From the NCBI RefSeq assembly GCF_011038845.1, contig NZ_JAAKDW010000013.1, positions 1 through 64,000 on the forward strand: a stretch of DNA of 64,000 bases, given 5' to 3'. The translations under genes were made by a program, and so were the position numbers. The DNA is from Enterococcus sp. ZJ1622 (GTDB lineage Bacteria; Bacillota; Bacilli; Lactobacillales; Enterococcaceae). Under the pieces are notes generated by a model. It searched no databases. It saw only the letters and a program-made list of their open reading frames with translations, and was not told the DNA's origin. Positions 18,483 to 26,520 of the stretch are shown here, one piece after another. How positions within the stretch are numbered: position 1 is the first letter of the stretch; each line of letters begins with the position of its first letter.

Positions 18483-18534
18483 AACAGTCTATCCAAAAGA
18501 GCAACCTACCGTCTTTTGAATAGACTGTTTTTAT
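18483..18534. terminator. Terminator between ClbS-like and ABM genes
   Basis: A long stem (AACAGTCTAT plus CAAAAGA with the matching downstream arm, one mismatch) is followed by TTTTT. It lies between convergent genes. Confidence 0.8.
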
Positions 18535-18543
18535 GGACTCTTC

Positions 18544-18837
18544 TCAAGGAAGATCGGTGAAACGCTCTACTTTCATTTTCAGATGATATTTCTTTCTCAG
18601 CTCAGCGATCTGATTCATCATTTCAGATTTATGATGACGGTCGATTGCTTCCTGGTCCGTCCAGCGATCGATCAGTAATACTGACTCCGGGTCTTCAAGT
18701 GGGAAATAGTATTCATACTTCTCATTTCCCTCTGCTGCACGAATCGCTTCGACGATTTTTCTTTCCATCATTTCTTCTGCGAATTTTCTTGCCCGACCAT
18801 TTGTACTTGTATATAAGATATGCACTGTGATACTCAT
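18544..18837 (-). CDS. Antibiotic-biosynthesis-monooxygenase (ABM) fold protein
   Basis: A 97-residue protein with the dimeric alpha-beta barrel pattern of the ABM/YgiN family: an N-terminal beta strand SITVHILYTST, a helix with conserved Glu/Arg residues, the ESVLLIDRWTDQEAIDRHH block, and a C-terminal strand. Members include quinol monooxygenases and heme-degrading enzymes. Nothing here identifies the substrate. The start at 18837 has GAGGTGG upstream; an earlier in-frame start at 18918 has none. Confidence 0.75.
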   Translation of the reverse strand: MSITVHILYTSTNGRARKFAEEMMERKIVEAIRAAEGNEKYEYYFPLEDPESVLLIDRWTDQEAIDRHHKSEMMNQIAELRKKYHLKMKVERFTDLP

Positions 18838-18956
18838 TGAAGCAGCCACCTCGATCGTTAAATTTTTTGAATCCAAAAAAAGCATACCATATGTAAAAAG
18901 ATTCGTACATCTTGACATTGCTCCTTTTTTTCCGTAACGATAAGGAAATAGTTGTT

Positions 18957-18985
18957 TTGAATAGAAAACGATTACATTCTATACT
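18957..18985 (+). promoter_or_regulatory. PTS operon promoter with cre site
   Basis: TTGAAT and TATACT are spaced 17 bp. AGAAAACGATTACA (18963-18976) lies between them and matches the CcpA consensus TGWAANCGNTNWCA at 13 of 14 positions. Binding there would block RNA polymerase, so glucose repression of the PTS operon is predicted. Confidence 0.8.
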
Positions 18986-19037
18986 AGATACACAAGCTGA
19001 ATCAGCTGAGTATGACTTATAAAAGGAGCAGACGGTT

Positions 19038-19352
19038 ATGAAAAAGGCATTGATCATTTGTGCAGCAGGGATGTCATCCTCGATGATGGCATCAAAGACG
19101 ACAGAGCTTTTTAAAGAAAAGGGAGAAGAAATCATGGTAGATGCAGTTTCTGCAACCGAAGGGGATAATATGATCAGGAATAGCGACTTCGATTTGTTTT
19201 TGATTAGTCCGCAAACAGCTATGTTTTTGGCTAAATTCAAAAAGTTAGGGGAGAGTGTCGGAAAACCGGTAGTCAGCATCCCTTTCCAAGCCTATGTCCC
19301 TATACCAACAGGCATCCAGCAGCTGGCAGAGGTGATCGAAGAAAATATATAG
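19038..19352 (+). CDS. PTS EIIB, lactose/cellobiose family
   Basis: Phosphocarrier of 104 residues that passes phosphate from EIIA to the incoming sugar. The active Cys8 sits in the loop IICAAGMSSSMM, followed by the short alpha/beta Rossmann-like pattern typical of EIIB-Lac. It is the first gene of the operon EIIB-activator-EIIA-membrane protein-EIIC. The ribosome site is AAGGAG, 11 bases upstream. Sugar specificity (cellobiose, chitobiose or another beta-glycoside) cannot be read from sequence, and no phospho-glycosidase gene lies beside it. Confidence 0.9.
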   Translation: MKKALIICAAGMSSSMMASKTTELFKEKGEEIMVDAVSATEGDNMIRNSDFDLFLISPQTAMFLAKFKKLGESVGKPVVSIPFQAYVPIPTGIQQLAEVIEENI

Positions 19353-19372
19353 ACGAATAGGAGCGGGGAATA

Positions 19373-21352
19373 ATGAAACAGAAGGAAAAAATATTGCTGA
19401 GGTATTTGATCGAACGGAAAGACGAATATGTCACCAGTCGATATTTGGCTTCTGAGTTGTTATTGTCTGATCGGACTGTCCGGAATTATCTGCATCATTT
19501 GAAAGAAGCAGTCGAGAAAAACGGTGGCAGGATCATCGCGAAACAAGGACAGGGCTACCAGCTCCAAATCGTGCATAAACTGACGTTTGATCTATTCTTG
19601 AGTCAGCAGGAGATCCTGCCTGGAAGAAGAGAAGATGCCCGAGAAGTGTTTCTTGAATCCGAAGACCGGCAGAAATATCTGTTGAATAAGCTGCTTTTAG
19701 AAGAGGAAGTCCTTTTTATGGATGACTTAGCAGAAGAACTGTATCTCAGTCGATCCAGTCTGGCAAAAGATATCAAAAAGATCAAGGCGAAACTTGCTCC
19801 TTATTCACTGAAGATCCTCTCAAAATATGGAAAGGGGATGTGGATCGAAGGAAAAGAAAGAGATAAACGGCATTTTATTATGAATACTTTTTTTGGGAGC
19901 AGCTACGCGAATTCACTGAAAGAATATTTAGGGAACAGTCATTTTTTCAGCGAAATCAGTTTCGAAGAACTTGCTATGATCATTTTGGACGAAGCAAGAG
20001 AAGCAAAACTGAAGATCTCTGACTTTATTATTCAAAATCTTGCCTTACACCTTGCGTTAGGTATCAAACGAATGAGAGCAGGTTTTGAGATCCAAGATTT
20101 AGGGATCGAAAATGAACTCTCTGATCGCATGGAATATCAAGTAGCAGAAAAAATCGTCGAACGAATCAAAGTCGTCGCCAATGTCTCCTTTCCGCCAGAA
20201 GAAATCTCTTATCTGACACTACATCTCATGGCAAAATCGAATCGGAACGAAACAAAGAGCAACCATACGCTAAAAAAAGAAATAACTAAAGCAATCAGCC
20301 ATCTGTCACAATACTTCAATGAACCATTAACGGAAGATCAGCAGTTGCAAAATGGTCTGCTGGATCATCTGGCACCAATGCTCGTACGCTTGGAACGAGG
20401 GATCACATTAGAGAATCCGCTCACCGAAGAAATCAAAAAAGCCAACCAGCTAGCCTTTGAAGCGACTAAATCCTGCTTTGGCGAGCTACCAGTATTAAGC
20501 CGATTTTCAGTGAATGATGATGAATGGGCATATTTAGCCCTCCATCTCATGGCAGCTTTGGAAAAAGCGAAAGCTGCACAGAAAATCCGTGTGCTGATCA
20601 TCTGTGCGACAGGTTATGGCAGTGCACAGTTATTGAGAAACCGCGTAGTGAATGAATTCGGGAAAACAGTGATAGTGACCGATGTCAAAGGGTATTATGA
20701 AATCGACGAAGCAAGCTTGGAAGGTGCAGACTTGATCCTTTCTTCGATCGATCTGTCATCTATGGTTTTCAAATTGCCGGTTCTGCATGTCAGTGTGTTC
20801 TTGAATGAAGAAGATGTGCATCGGATTCGCAAGAGCATCACCCAGCTTACCTCGCAGCAGCAGACAGTCACCGACACTTGTACATTTTCTGTCACGCAAA
20901 AGCAAAAGATTTATGCTCAGCAGCTATCAGAACGGTTCTTCAAAGTCTATGAGAACAGTCCTGAAAAAGAGACAGTGATCCATGATTTGTTAGAGCTGCT
21001 TAGCAGTAACGAAGAAGGAGATTATCCTATAAAGATGAAAAAACAGATCAAGCGACGCCAAGAGATGGGGCAGATCATTTTCAGTGACACCGTAGCTGTT
21101 CCGCATCCAGCTATTCCTATAGGAGTTGAAACAAAAATCGCAGTGGCATTGATCCCTGATGGTATGCAGTGGGATGACTATGGAAGGATCCGATTTGTTT
21201 TTCTCGTTTCCCCATCTTATATCGAAAATGAAGGAATCACTGTCGTCACGAAAGCAATCGTGAAACTGGTGGATCGACTCGAAATCCAACAAGCAATATT
21301 AGCTGAACCAACCTTTGAGAATTTCAATACATCTTTTATCAAACTGATTTAA
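19373..21352 (+). CDS. PRD-containing PTS regulator (BglG/LicR/MtlR type)
   Basis: Transcriptional activator of 659 residues. The N-terminal winged helix-turn-helix (about 8-60, SRYLASELLLSDRTVRNYL) and a second HTH-like region (about 100-160) bind DNA. Two PTS regulation domains follow (about 185-290 and 300-400), then an EIIB-like domain with Cys near 411 (IICATGYGSAQ) and an EIIA-like domain with His near 578 (VAVPHPAIPIG). The order matches LicR-type activators, not RNA-binding antiterminators. It sits between EIIB and EIIA genes of the PTS it presumably controls, with phosphorylation reporting sugar supply. Confidence 0.9.
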   Translation: MKQKEKILLRYLIERKDEYVTSRYLASELLLSDRTVRNYLHHLKEAVEKNGGRIIAKQGQGYQLQIVHKLTFDLFLSQQEILPGRREDAREVFLESEDRQKYLLNKLLLEEEVLFMDDLAEELYLSRSSLAKDIKKIKAKLAPYSLKILSKYGKGMWIEGKERDKRHFIMNTFFGSSYANSLKEYLGNSHFFSEISFEELAMIILDEAREAKLKISDFIIQNLALHLALGIKRMRAGFEIQDLGIENELSDRMEYQVAEKIVERIKVVANVSFPPEEISYLTLHLMAKSNRNETKSNHTLKKEITKAISHLSQYFNEPLTEDQQLQNGLLDHLAPMLVRLERGITLENPLTEEIKKANQLAFEATKSCFGELPVLSRFSVNDDEWAYLALHLMAALEKAKAAQKIRVLIICATGYGSAQLLRNRVVNEFGKTVIVTDVKGYYEIDEASLEGADLILSSIDLSSMVFKLPVLHVSVFLNEEDVHRIRKSITQLTSQQQTVTDTCTFSVTQKQKIYAQQLSERFFKVYENSPEKETVIHDLLELLSSNEEGDYPIKMKKQIKRRQEMGQIIFSDTVAVPHPAIPIGVETKIAVALIPDGMQWDDYGRIRFVFLVSPSYIENEGITVVTKAIVKLVDRLEIQQAILAEPTFENFNTSFIKLI

Positions 21353-21365
21353 AGGAGGAGAACAC

Positions 21366-21710
21366 GTGACTGATAAATTAACTAGCGAAACCTTGCAGGT
21401 CATATCTTTTGATATCATCCTCCATAGCGGAAACGCTCGAACGCTGATCCATGAAGCATTTGCAGCTATGCGTGAGGAAAAGTACGAACAGGCAGAGCGA
21501 AAACTTCAAGAAGCCGACGAAGAGATCCTGGAAGCCCACAAATCACAGACCAACCTTCTCAAAGAATATGCGGGTGGAACAAAAATCGAAATGGAGATCA
21601 TCATGGTCCATGCACAGGATCACTTGATGACGACGATGACGTTACTGGAAGTAGCAAGAGAAATGAGCTATTTATATCAGAGAGAACCAAGAGAGGAGGG
21701 AAAGAAATGA
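21366..21710 (+). CDS. PTS EIIA, lactose/cellobiose family
   Basis: A 114-residue, all-helical EIIA-Lac protein. The phosphorylated His is in IMVHAQDHLMTTMTLLE (about residue 78). The start is GTG at 21366, with AGGAGG seven bases upstream. It follows the activator by 13 bases and its stop overlaps the next start (ATGA at 21707). Confidence 0.9.
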   Translation: MTDKLTSETLQVISFDIILHSGNARTLIHEAFAAMREEKYEQAERKLQEADEEILEAHKSQTNLLKEYAGGTKIEMEIIMVHAQDHLMTTMTLLEVAREMSYLYQREPREEGKK

Positions 21711-22225
21711 ACACTGCTGAAAAACGGAACCAGGAGCTGGAAAAAAAGAAGCTGAGTATAAAAATGATGTATTATAATCGTTATTTGTTGATTCGCTATC
21801 TGACAGCATTTTTCTTTTTCATCCATCTTAATTGGCTAGCACTGCTTCTTTTTGCTGGCAGTGATTGGTTAGTTTTGCCATTGGGATTGCTCATAGCGAT
21901 ACTTCCGGCAGTCTGGGAACAGGTCCTTCTTTATCGAAAGCATCAATCGGTCGTGCGGATGACTAGAAATTACTTTTTTGTACAGATGATAAGTAACCTA
22001 TTCTTATTCGGGATACTGTTCACCGATAGTTACGAGGAACTATTTCCATTCATGGCAAATAGTATGGAGACGAAGCAGATCGTTTCCTTGATGATTGTAA
22101 GCGGTATCTTTATCTGTGTGTTTGTCCAGCATCGCTTGAAACAGATTGCTACTGATCAGGATCGTCATTTCGGACGGATCAAACAATATGAAAAAATACT
22201 GTATTCAGGAAAGGAGAGTCACTAA
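21707..22225 (+). CDS. Unknown membrane protein in PTS operon
   Basis: I do not recognise the family. The 172-residue protein has a charged N-terminus (1-22) and about four hydrophobic segments: two paired ones (about 27-45 and 48-68), one near 84-104 and one near 117-138. It ends with a basic/acidic tail. It overlaps EIIA by four bases and EIIC by one (TAATG), so it is translated with the permease. A role in assembly or control of the EIIC permease is possible from context only. Confidence 0.8.
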   Translation: MNTAEKRNQELEKKKLSIKMMYYNRYLLIRYLTAFFFFIHLNWLALLLFAGSDWLVLPLGLLIAILPAVWEQVLLYRKHQSVVRMTRNYFFVQMISNLFLFGILFTDSYEELFPFMANSMETKQIVSLMIVSGIFICVFVQHRLKQIATDQDRHFGRIKQYEKILYSGKESH

Positions 22226-23577
22226 TGTTTAACTTTTTGCAGAAATACCTGATGGGACCTATGGGGAAAATCGCACAGCTGAAAATCGTCCGAGCGGTCA
22301 TGGCTGCTGGGATGGCATCCATTCCTTTTACGATCGTAGGTTCGATGTTTTTAGTATTGAATATCCTGCCTTTGCCGTTTCCATTTCTAGAAGGATTCTT
22401 CAATGCGACATTTTTCAAGGTCAGTGATCTATACATGATCGTCAATACGATGACCATGGGGATCTTATCTATCTATTTTGCCATTGTTTTTGCTTATGAA
22501 CTGACTTCGATCGAAAAAGAGGAACAAGGATTGAATGTCAACCCACTGACTGGCGCGCTCTTATCTGTTTTTGCTTTCTTCATGTGTATCCCAGAATTGA
22601 TTATGTCAGATGGAAAGCTCAGTCTGATTGCTTCTGTCAATGACACAGAAACAGTCGTCAGTGGTATACGAATGGGGGCTTTTGTCGAACGTCTAGGCAC
22701 ATCAGGGATATTCACAGCGATTATCATGTCTATCATTGCCGTTGAGTTGTATTGTCTATGTGTGAAGCGCAATTGGGTGATCAAAATGCCGGATGTCGTT
22801 CCTCCAGGTGTTTCGCGTTCATTTACTGCACTGATCCCGACTTTCGTGATCGCCTTTGCCGTGATGATCATCAACGGAGTGCTCATTGCATTAGGAACAG
22901 ACATCTTCAAGATGATCGCTATCCCATTTGGTTTCGTGACACAACTGACGAATACGTGGCTTGGCGTCATGATCATTTATTTCCTGATCCATGCATTGTG
23001 GATCGTAGGAATCCATGGAGCAAATATCATCACTTCTTTCCTGACACCGATCGTCTTGGCAAATATGGCAGCAAATGCTCAAGGTGCAAATTATCCGCTA
23101 GCAGGGGAATTCAATAATTCTTATGTGACCGTCGGAGGATCAGGAGCTACGCTAGGATTGATCATCTTCATCGCTTTCCTTGCCAAATCCGATCAGCTGA
23201 AAGTTTTAGGAAAAGCTTCTTTTGTACCAGGACTATTCAATATCAACGAGCCGATCATTTTCGGGATGCCGATCGTATATAATCCTTATTTAGCGGTTCC
23301 TTTCTTCTTAGCGCCCATGGCATCTGCATCGATTGCTTACTTCGCGATCAAATTAGAGATCGTCAAACCGATGCTGGCGCAAATGCCATGGCCTTCTCCT
23401 GTAGGGATCGGAGCATTCGTCGGCAGTGGCGGTGATTGGAAAGCGGCGGTTCTAGCTGTGTTTTGTGCAATCGTCGCATTCATTATCTGGTTTCCGTTCA
23501 TTAAATTCTATGACAATAAATTATTGAGTGAAGAAAGGGAGAAAGCGGCAGAATTAGCTAGCGAAGTCCCAAGTTAG
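22225..23577 (+). CDS. PTS EIIC, lactose/cellobiose family
   Basis: Sugar-translocating permease of 450 residues with about ten membrane segments. The EIIC-Lac/Cel pattern is visible, including MGPMGKIAQLKIVRAVMAAGMASIPFT near the N-terminus and the conserved NINEPIIFGMPIVYNP block (about residue 345) involved in sugar binding. It is the last gene of the operon and is followed by a terminator at 23589. Confidence 0.92.
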   Translation: MFNFLQKYLMGPMGKIAQLKIVRAVMAAGMASIPFTIVGSMFLVLNILPLPFPFLEGFFNATFFKVSDLYMIVNTMTMGILSIYFAIVFAYELTSIEKEEQGLNVNPLTGALLSVFAFFMCIPELIMSDGKLSLIASVNDTETVVSGIRMGAFVERLGTSGIFTAIIMSIIAVELYCLCVKRNWVIKMPDVVPPGVSRSFTALIPTFVIAFAVMIINGVLIALGTDIFKMIAIPFGFVTQLTNTWLGVMIIYFLIHALWIVGIHGANIITSFLTPIVLANMAANAQGANYPLAGEFNNSYVTVGGSGATLGLIIFIAFLAKSDQLKVLGKASFVPGLFNINEPIIFGMPIVYNPYLAVPFFLAPMASASIAYFAIKLEIVKPMLAQMPWPSPVGIGAFVGSGGDWKAAVLAVFCAIVAFIIWFPFIKFYDNKLLSEEREKAAELASEVPS

Positions 23578-23588
23578 AAAACGAATAG

Positions 23589-23636
23589 AAACCCTCTCTC
23601 CTAAAAGGTTAGTTTATCGTGGAAGAGGGTTTTTTT
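23589..23636 (+). terminator. PTS operon terminator
   Basis: The arms AACCCTCT and AGAGGGTT flank an internal loop, followed by seven T. Confidence 0.8.
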
Positions 23637-23645
23637 GTACAAAAA

Positions 23646-23945
23646 TCAGGGAAGAACCCCTACGGACTGAGCGATGCCTAGAAATGTGAATATCAGATAA
23701 ATGATCAGAAAAAATAGAGCGATCCTTCCACCTAAACGCGCAAAAAAATCAGTCTGGTGGTTTCGACTCATCAAGTAAGAAAAAAGTAGCAGTAACCATC
23801 CAATGATCGAGGCATCAACTGGCAAATGGAGATTTCTAAAAAAAACGGCCCCAAATTTACCACTTTGCAAATCCAAAGTTAGAAAAATGACAGTAGAGAT
23901 TGTAAGTACGAATAAGAACATACCTGAATGGAATAATTTATTCAT
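23646..23945 (-). CDS. Small membrane protein, unknown
   Basis: A 99-residue protein with three hydrophobic segments (about 8-24, 47-65 and 77-97). The ATG at 23945 has AAAGGAG seven bases upstream; an in-frame ATG at 23963 lacks a site. No family was recognised. It has its own spacer, downstream of two terminators that end the murE transcript. Confidence 0.7.
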   Translation of the reverse strand: MNKLFHSGMFLFVLTISTVIFLTLDLQSGKFGAVFFRNLHLPVDASIIGWLLLLFSYLMSRNHQTDFFARLGGRIALFFLIIYLIFTFLGIAQSVGVLP

Positions 23946-24000
23946 GACGACTCTCCTTTTCAAAGATTCATTTACTTAACCGTACCAGAGTTCTACATAG

Positions 24001-24048
24001 AAAAAAAGCTTCTATCTATATATTGAATGTTATTTAATAGGCTTTTTT
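24001..24048. terminator. Second terminator downstream of murE
   Basis: An imperfect hairpin with AAAAGC/GCTTTT outer arms and T-runs on both strands lies beyond the first murE terminator. Confidence 0.55.
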
Positions 24049-24066
24049 GATAAAGAGAAAACAAAA

Positions 24067-24095
24067 AAACTGCGAATGTTTTTCGCAGTTTTTGT
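24067..24095. terminator. murE terminator
   Basis: The stem AAACTGCGAA/TTCGCAGTTT has T/A runs on both sides, 15 bases after the murE stop. Confidence 0.85.
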
Positions 24096-24110
24096 TATAT
24101 AAAATGACGG

Positions 24111-25625
24111 TTATGCACCATGCTCTACAATCAATCGCTTCACCACGGCATAATCTCCTTCATATGGTTCATCCACACCATTGATTTTTTGATAAGGATC
24201 GACGCCTTTTCCTGCAATGACGACGGAATCTTCTGGTCGGCTTTCCGCTAAAGCACGTCGAATCGCTTCAGGACGATCCATCTCGTAATGGACAATCAAT
24301 TCTGGATTAGTGATTGCTTCATTGATCTCTTCCGCGATTTTTTGAGGATCTTCGAATGCCGGATCATCTGCGGTCAAAAAGGCTACATCAGCCGTTTCAG
24401 ATAATACTTTTCCAAAATCATGGCGACGTGAGATTGCCTTGTTTCCAGGGCTTCCTAGGACCACGATCACACGACCATCTGGATGTTCGCTTTTGGCAAA
24501 TTCAAGCAAGGTCTTCAAGCTTAAGTAATTGTGTGCATAATCTACATAGACATGAGCACCGTTTGCCTGTATCAGCTGGTCCATTCGACCGGGTACGCGA
24601 GCTTCTTTCAGTCCATGCTGTGCGTCTTGGCTTGTTGCGCTAGTTAGAGCTGCTGCGATGATCGCACTAGCGGCATTTTCCTGATTGAATCCGCCAGCTA
24701 GCAAGATATCATAAGCAACATCAACGATAGCTAAGTGATCTTCACGAGAAGACAAAGTAAATCCGTGTTTGCCATGATCTGTACCGATCACTTGATAGTT
24801 GCTTTCTTCTGAACGTCCATAAGTGATCGCTGGGATCTGGAAGGTCTCTGCCGTTTCCTTCAGTAATTCAAAATAGTCGCTTTCGTGGTTCAAGATAACA
24901 GTTTTTGAATTCACGATCAGTTGTCGCTTGCAATAAAAGTAGTCATCGAATGTCGGATGCTCGATCGGACTGATATGGTCAGGAGAGATATTCAAGAAGA
25001 TCCCTACATCTAAAGTCAATCCGTACACGCGCTGTGTTTTATACGCTTGGGAAGAAACTTCCATGACTAGATGAGTCATGCCGTTGTTCACTGCTTCTGC
25101 CATCATGCGGTATAGATCCAATGATTCAGGTGTTGTCAAATGAGACTTGAAATACGTTTTGCCATCCAGCGTCGTATTCATCGTCGAAAGCAATGCTGTT
25201 TTCTGACTTGTCGTGTGATCCAGGATCGCTTTCGTAAAGTAGGCAGCTGTCGTCTTTCCTTTGGTTCCGGTAAAGCCGATCACTTTCAGTTTCGTCTGCG
25301 GATAATCATAAAAAGCCATTGCTAGGACAGCCATCGCTTTTCGGATATCTGTGACGATGATCCCGATAGCTGAAGTTTCATAAGGTTGTTCAGATACATA
25401 GGATTGGACACCTTTTTCAATCGCTGACTGCAGATACTCTTCTTTGAAATTCATCCCTTTGCAGAAAAACAAAGTTTCTGCGTCTACTTTTCGGGAATCA
25501 TAGCTGATATAGGTGAATGTTTTCTCAGTAGGGGCATGGAGATGCCAGCCAGACTCAGAGACAAATTCTTTTAGTAGGTTTTCTTTTAACAGTAAATGAC
25601 GGATATCTTCTAAAGAGAAGCTCAT
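24111..25625 (-). CDS. murE: UDP-MurNAc-tripeptide synthetase (lysine-adding type)
   Basis: Adds the third amino acid to UDP-MurNAc-L-Ala-D-Glu in cytosolic peptidoglycan precursor synthesis. The 504-residue Mur ligase has the N-terminal UDP-binding domain (about 1-105), the ATP loop GFTGTKGKTTAAYF (about 117-130), the SPDHISPIEHPTFDDYFYCK region with the lysine that is carbamylated in the family, and a C-terminal domain. The specificity block reads TADDPAFEDP where the meso-diaminopimelate enzymes have DNPR, so L-lysine is the expected substrate, consistent with enterococcal walls. It is monocistronic. Confidence 0.93.
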   Translation of the reverse strand: MSFSLEDIRHLLLKENLLKEFVSESGWHLHAPTEKTFTYISYDSRKVDAETLFFCKGMNFKEEYLQSAIEKGVQSYVSEQPYETSAIGIIVTDIRKAMAVLAMAFYDYPQTKLKVIGFTGTKGKTTAAYFTKAILDHTTSQKTALLSTMNTTLDGKTYFKSHLTTPESLDLYRMMAEAVNNGMTHLVMEVSSQAYKTQRVYGLTLDVGIFLNISPDHISPIEHPTFDDYFYCKRQLIVNSKTVILNHESDYFELLKETAETFQIPAITYGRSEESNYQVIGTDHGKHGFTLSSREDHLAIVDVAYDILLAGGFNQENAASAIIAAALTSATSQDAQHGLKEARVPGRMDQLIQANGAHVYVDYAHNYLSLKTLLEFAKSEHPDGRVIVVLGSPGNKAISRRHDFGKVLSETADVAFLTADDPAFEDPQKIAEEINEAITNPELIVHYEMDRPEAIRRALAESRPEDSVVIAGKGVDPYQKINGVDEPYEGDYAVVKRLIVEHGA

Positions 25626-25748
25626 CGATCAATCCTCCGCTTCTTTTGTTTCTTTCAGTTCTTTCGCTTTTATTCCTCTTTGAGTTCTTGATTCATTATA
25701 GCACACTCTTTTTGATCTATCGTTTGATTCAGCAAGTACTTCTGAGAA

Positions 25749-26342
25749 TTATCCATCAAATTCGCGTGTGATAGGAGAGAGAGAAACAAGGATTTTCAGA
25801 AAAAAAGAGCTGATGCTGATGGACAGCACGACAAAGAGTGTTTCTATGAATCCAAAGACCAGAAAATTCAACAAGACGATACTCATATTGGTCAACAACA
25901 ATCCAAGCGAGACCGGCAATCGAAAATATTTCTGAAAAATAATCGGCGGGATCGTGACACCGCCATTAGAGGCTCCAACCGTGTAAAGCGTATAAACGCC
26001 CAGACTAAATAACAGGCTTCCTGTAACCAACGAAATAAGATGGGAGGAAACAAGAGCAGTTTGAGGCAGAAGATCCAGTACAACAGGAAAAAGGAGACTT
26101 CCAGTAACAGTTTTTATAAAGACCGCTTTTCCTAATAAGAGAGCAGCTAAGACCAGCATGGCGAGATTGATCGTCCATACTGCCGCAGAGCGTTGGATCG
26201 AAAAAGCAGCTTCCAGTAAATGGCCGATCGCACCCACGCCTGCCGAAGCGATATCGTGAGGAAGCAGGAACCAGTTCAACCCGATCGCAATAAAGAAGAT
26301 GCCAAGAATAAGAATAGGTAGTTTTTTTAGTTCACGGTTCAT
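25749..26342 (-). CDS. YitT/YczE-family membrane protein
   Basis: A membrane protein of 197 residues with five to six hydrophobic segments and the family opening LGIFFIAIGLNWFLLPHDIASAGVGAIGHLL, which corresponds to the YitT-type conserved region. Typical YitT proteins are about 280 residues with a C-terminal DUF2179 domain; this one lacks it. AGGAGA lies eight bases upstream of the ATG. Function is unknown in the family. Confidence 0.8.
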   Translation of the reverse strand: MNRELKKLPILILGIFFIAIGLNWFLLPHDIASAGVGAIGHLLEAAFSIQRSAAVWTINLAMLVLAALLLGKAVFIKTVTGSLLFPVVLDLLPQTALVSSHLISLVTGSLLFSLGVYTLYTVGASNGGVTIPPIIFQKYFRLPVSLGLLLTNMSIVLLNFLVFGFIETLFVVLSISISSFFLKILVSLSPITREFDG

Positions 26343-26520
26343 AAGAATCTCCTGAGTTTTTACTTGTAAAACGGATAGCTATTCTATTACTTTACCAAAA
26401 AACAGAAAACGAATTCAAAAAAATAGGTGTTCTTATAAAAACTATATAAAATCGATTGCCAGTTTCTGTTTTTCCAATTAAAATGATAGTAATGTTTTGT
26501 AGAAAGTTGGAATCTAACGG

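Noticed and set aside
22179-22976. Open frames of 92-160 codons antisense to the EIIC gene
   Set aside because: They are shadows of a membrane-protein coding sequence with no ribosome sites and unusual composition.
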